Notes under the pieces: model-generated
Databases searched by the model: none
Seen by the model: the letters and a program-made list of their open reading frames with translations, nothing else
Told to the model about the DNA's origin: nothing
Program-made: the position numbers and the translations under genes
In this document: positions 13,586-15,261 of the stretch, in pieces
Position numbering within the stretch: the stretch's first letter is position 1
Layout of the letters: every line of letters begins with the position of its first letter
DNA from: Porticoccus sp047635255
GTDB taxonomy: Bacteria; Pseudomonadota; Gammaproteobacteria; Pseudomonadales; Porticoccaceae
Assembly: GCA_047635255.1 (NCBI GenBank)
Contig: JBLIIR010000030.1
Location: 1-15,261, forward strand
Length of the DNA: 15,261 nucleotides
Reading direction: 5' to 3'

Positions 13586-14776
13586 ATGCCAGACATTATT
13601 CCAGAGAATTCTGTAGGGATTATAGCCCCAGAAACAATAAATTTTGATGAGCCTTTAGAGCTAGCATGCGGGCGTACGCTGGCCAATTATCAGCTTGTCA
13701 TAGAAACCTATGGGGTGCTTAATAGCGACAAGAGTAACGCTATTTTGATATGCCATGCCCTTAGTGGGCACCACCATGCTGCTGGCTATCATTCTGGAGA
13801 TGACCAAAAACCAGGCTGGTGGAATAACCATATTGGCCCAGGAAAACCAATTGATACAAATCAATTCTTTGTGGTGTGTCCAAATAATCTAGGAGGATGC
13901 CATGGCAGTACAGGCCCAAGCTCGATCAATCCAGAAACAAATGAAGCCTGGGGTGTCCATTTTCCCCCGCTAAGGGCTCGGGATTGGGTCAATAGCCAAG
14001 CAAGGCTTGCAGATAAACTAGGCATTGATCAATGGGCTGCTGTTATCGGCGGAAGCTTGGGAGGCATGCAGGCCATGCGCTGGGCGCTTGAGTTTCCAGA
14101 TCGCGTCAGACATGCAGTAGTCATTGCCGCAGCAATGAAACTCAGCGCGCAAAATATTGCCTTCAATGAAATGGCTAGAAATGCTATCAAGTCAGACCCT
14201 GATTTTAAAAATGGAAGTTTTATCAAAGAGAGAACCCAACCACGTAACGGGCTAGCATTAGCAAGAATGATTGGTCACATCACCTACCTTTCTGATGAAG
14301 AAATGGGAAATAAATTTGGCCGTACACTCAGTGCTGGCTCCTTTCAACAGGGACAATATACGCCTGTTGAATTTCAAGTAGAAAGCTACTTGCGCCATAA
14401 AGGTGATACATTTTCTGAGAATTTTGATGCCAATACTTATATTTTGATGACAAAAGTCTTAGATTATTTTGATTTAGCTCGCGAGTATGACAATGATCCC
14501 GTCAAAGCATTTAGTCACGCTAAATGCGATTTTTTAATAGTGTCTTTTTTGTCTGATTGGCGATTTTCCTCAGAGCGCTCAGAGGAAATTGTTAGTGCGC
14601 TAATAGACGCAAAAAAGAACGTTTCATATGCCGCCATTAGCTCCAACCTCGGGCATGATGCATTTTTGTTGCGAAATGAGCGTTATGAAAAAGTTCTTGC
14701 AGCCTATATGGGTCGGCTACTCAAGGATCCAGTAAAAATTAAACACAGCGTCAACACACCAGAGGCAGAGTTATGA
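13586..14776 (+). CDS. metX: Homoserine O-acyltransferase (MetX family, probably succinyl-specific)
   Basis: This alpha/beta-hydrolase-fold enzyme acylates homoserine at the first committed step of methionine synthesis. The motif ICHALSGHHHAAGYH lies at about 55-69. The nucleophile is Ser157 in GGSLGGMQ, and the other triad members are probably the Asp in FLSDWRF and the His in LGHDAFLL near the C-terminus. Its 396 residues follow the Pseudomonas enzyme along their length. That and many gammaproteobacterial MetX proteins have been reported to use succinyl-CoA; I infer the same here but cannot prove the acyl donor. The ATG is fixed by this match; GGAG lies 13 bases upstream, a longer spacing than usual. 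It overlaps metW by 4 bases. Confidence 0.95.
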   Translation: MPDIIPENSVGIIAPETINFDEPLELACGRTLANYQLVIETYGVLNSDKSNAILICHALSGHHHAAGYHSGDDQKPGWWNNHIGPGKPIDTNQFFVVCPNNLGGCHGSTGPSSINPETNEAWGVHFPPLRARDWVNSQARLADKLGIDQWAAVIGGSLGGMQAMRWALEFPDRVRHAVVIAAAMKLSAQNIAFNEMARNAIKSDPDFKNGSFIKERTQPRNGLALARMIGHITYLSDEEMGNKFGRTLSAGSFQQGQYTPVEFQVESYLRHKGDTFSENFDANTYILMTKVLDYFDLAREYDNDPVKAFSHAKCDFLIVSFLSDWRFSSERSEEIVSALIDAKKNVSYAAISSNLGHDAFLLRNERYEKVLAAYMGRLLKDPVKIKHSVNTPEAEL

Positions 14777-15261
14777 GCCTACGCACCGATCTTGAAATTA
14801 TTCAAACCTGGATTGCGCCGAATAGCAGAATTTTAGATCTAGCCTGTGGTGACGGAACGTTGCTCCAAAGTCTAAAATCATCCGGTCAAATTGAAGGCTA
14901 TGGGCTAGAGATTGATCCAGAAAAAATTACTGAAGCAATATCAAACAATGTAAATGTAATCGAAGCTGATCTCGATTCAGGGTTATCACAATTTTCAGAT
15001 AACAGTTTTGACACTGTGGTAATGACCGAAGCCCTTCAGGCTATGCGGAATCCAGATCTTGTCCTAGATGAAATGCTGAGGATCGGAGAAAATTGTATTG
15101 TAACTTTTCCAAATTTTGGAAATTGGCAAACAAGGATTTCTCTGGCGATTCAGGGGCAAATGCCTGTAACCAAAAGGCTAATCTACCAGTGGTACAACAC
15201 TCCAAACATTCACTTCTGCACTGTCTCAGACTTTGAGGCGCTCTGCTCTGATAAAGGTATC
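14773..15261 (+). CDS. metW: MetW methyltransferase-like protein, 3' end outside window
   Basis: MetW is a class I SAM-methyltransferase-fold protein encoded next to metX in many proteobacteria and thought to assist or control methionine synthesis; its exact reaction is not settled. The first 163 residues are visible of roughly 195-200. They begin MSLRTDLEIIQTWI and have the SAM-motif region ILDLACGDGTLL (about 20-31). YGLEID, the MTEALQAMRNPD stretch, TFPNFGNWQ and WYNTPNIHFCT are family-specific. Ala replaces the more usual Gly in the GCG of the motif (LACGDG), a tolerated change. The start overlaps the metX stop as ATGA, implying coupled translation. Confidence 0.96.
   Translation, partial: MSLRTDLEIIQTWIAPNSRILDLACGDGTLLQSLKSSGQIEGYGLEIDPEKITEAISNNVNVIEADLDSGLSQFSDNSFDTVVMTEALQAMRNPDLVLDEMLRIGENCIVTFPNFGNWQTRISLAIQGQMPVTKRLIYQWYNTPNIHFCTVSDFEALCSDKGI

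Noticed and set aside
13566..13616. A 16-codon ORF starting at ATG 13566 and overlapping the metX start, as a possible upstream regulatory peptide
   Set aside because: It has no ribosome site, no run of methionine or other regulatory codons, and arises naturally from bases around the metX start.
237..14226. Various 63-100-codon frames antisense or out of frame within dsbB, elbB, rpoH, ftsE, rsmD, mutM, coaBC, argB and metX
   Set aside because: Each overlaps a well-supported conserved gene, shows no recognisable domain and lacks a proper start context; they are shadows.

Overview
The window looks like a chromosomal housekeeping segment of a gammaproteobacterium with fairly low GC (roughly 40-45% by eye). 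The evidence is the gene set and order: rpoH-ftsX-ftsE-ftsY diverging from rsmD-coaD, mutM-rpmG-rpmB diverging from coaBC, argB next to slmA, and metX-metW of the pseudomonad type. SlmA, TIGR02444 and ElbB also point to Gammaproteobacteria. I see no insertion sequence, prophage, CRISPR array, tRNA or rRNA. The genus cannot be fixed from this window.

Layout. 1-659 (+): the 3' part of dsbB (its start lies outside the window), running directly into a remnant that matches only the C-terminal end of an LrgB-type membrane protein, then a perfect-stem terminator. 676-3860 (-): a codirectional run encoding a DUF423 membrane protein, TrmB, ElbB, a TIGR02444 protein and an FKBP-type lipoprotein. 3919-6583 (-): rpoH with its terminator, then ftsX and ftsE overlapping by 4 bp; ftsY (6589-7734) sits just upstream. 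7795-8934 (+): rsmD and coaD. 8954-10306 (-): mutM, a strong terminator, rpmG and rpmB; rpmB has a good promoter and a roughly 129-nt leader. 10605-12809 (+): coaBC and argB. 12817-13413 (+): slmA. 13586-end (+): metX and metW, the latter cut off by the window edge.

Functions fall into a few groups: envelope protein folding (DsbB, FKBP), cell division and protein targeting (FtsEX, FtsY, SlmA, RpoH), translation (L28, L33, TrmB, RsmD), coenzyme A synthesis (CoaBC, CoaD), DNA repair (MutM) and arginine and methionine synthesis (ArgB, MetX, MetW). Several starts differ from the longest possible reading frame (mutM, rpmB, coaBC, slmA), and rpmG is a short gene of only 55 codons. Five genes use non-ATG starts: TTG in trmB, elbB, the TIGR02444 gene and rsmD, and GTG in coaD.

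I found no convincing novel multi-gene system. The items most worth a second look are the lrgB remnant behind dsbB, a long-range inverted repeat framing the rpmB leader, a near-perfect 28-bp palindrome inside the rpmG coding sequence, a possible 37-codon membrane ORF between slmA and metX, and three junctions where genes usual in relatives are missing (thiSG, radC, dut/algC).
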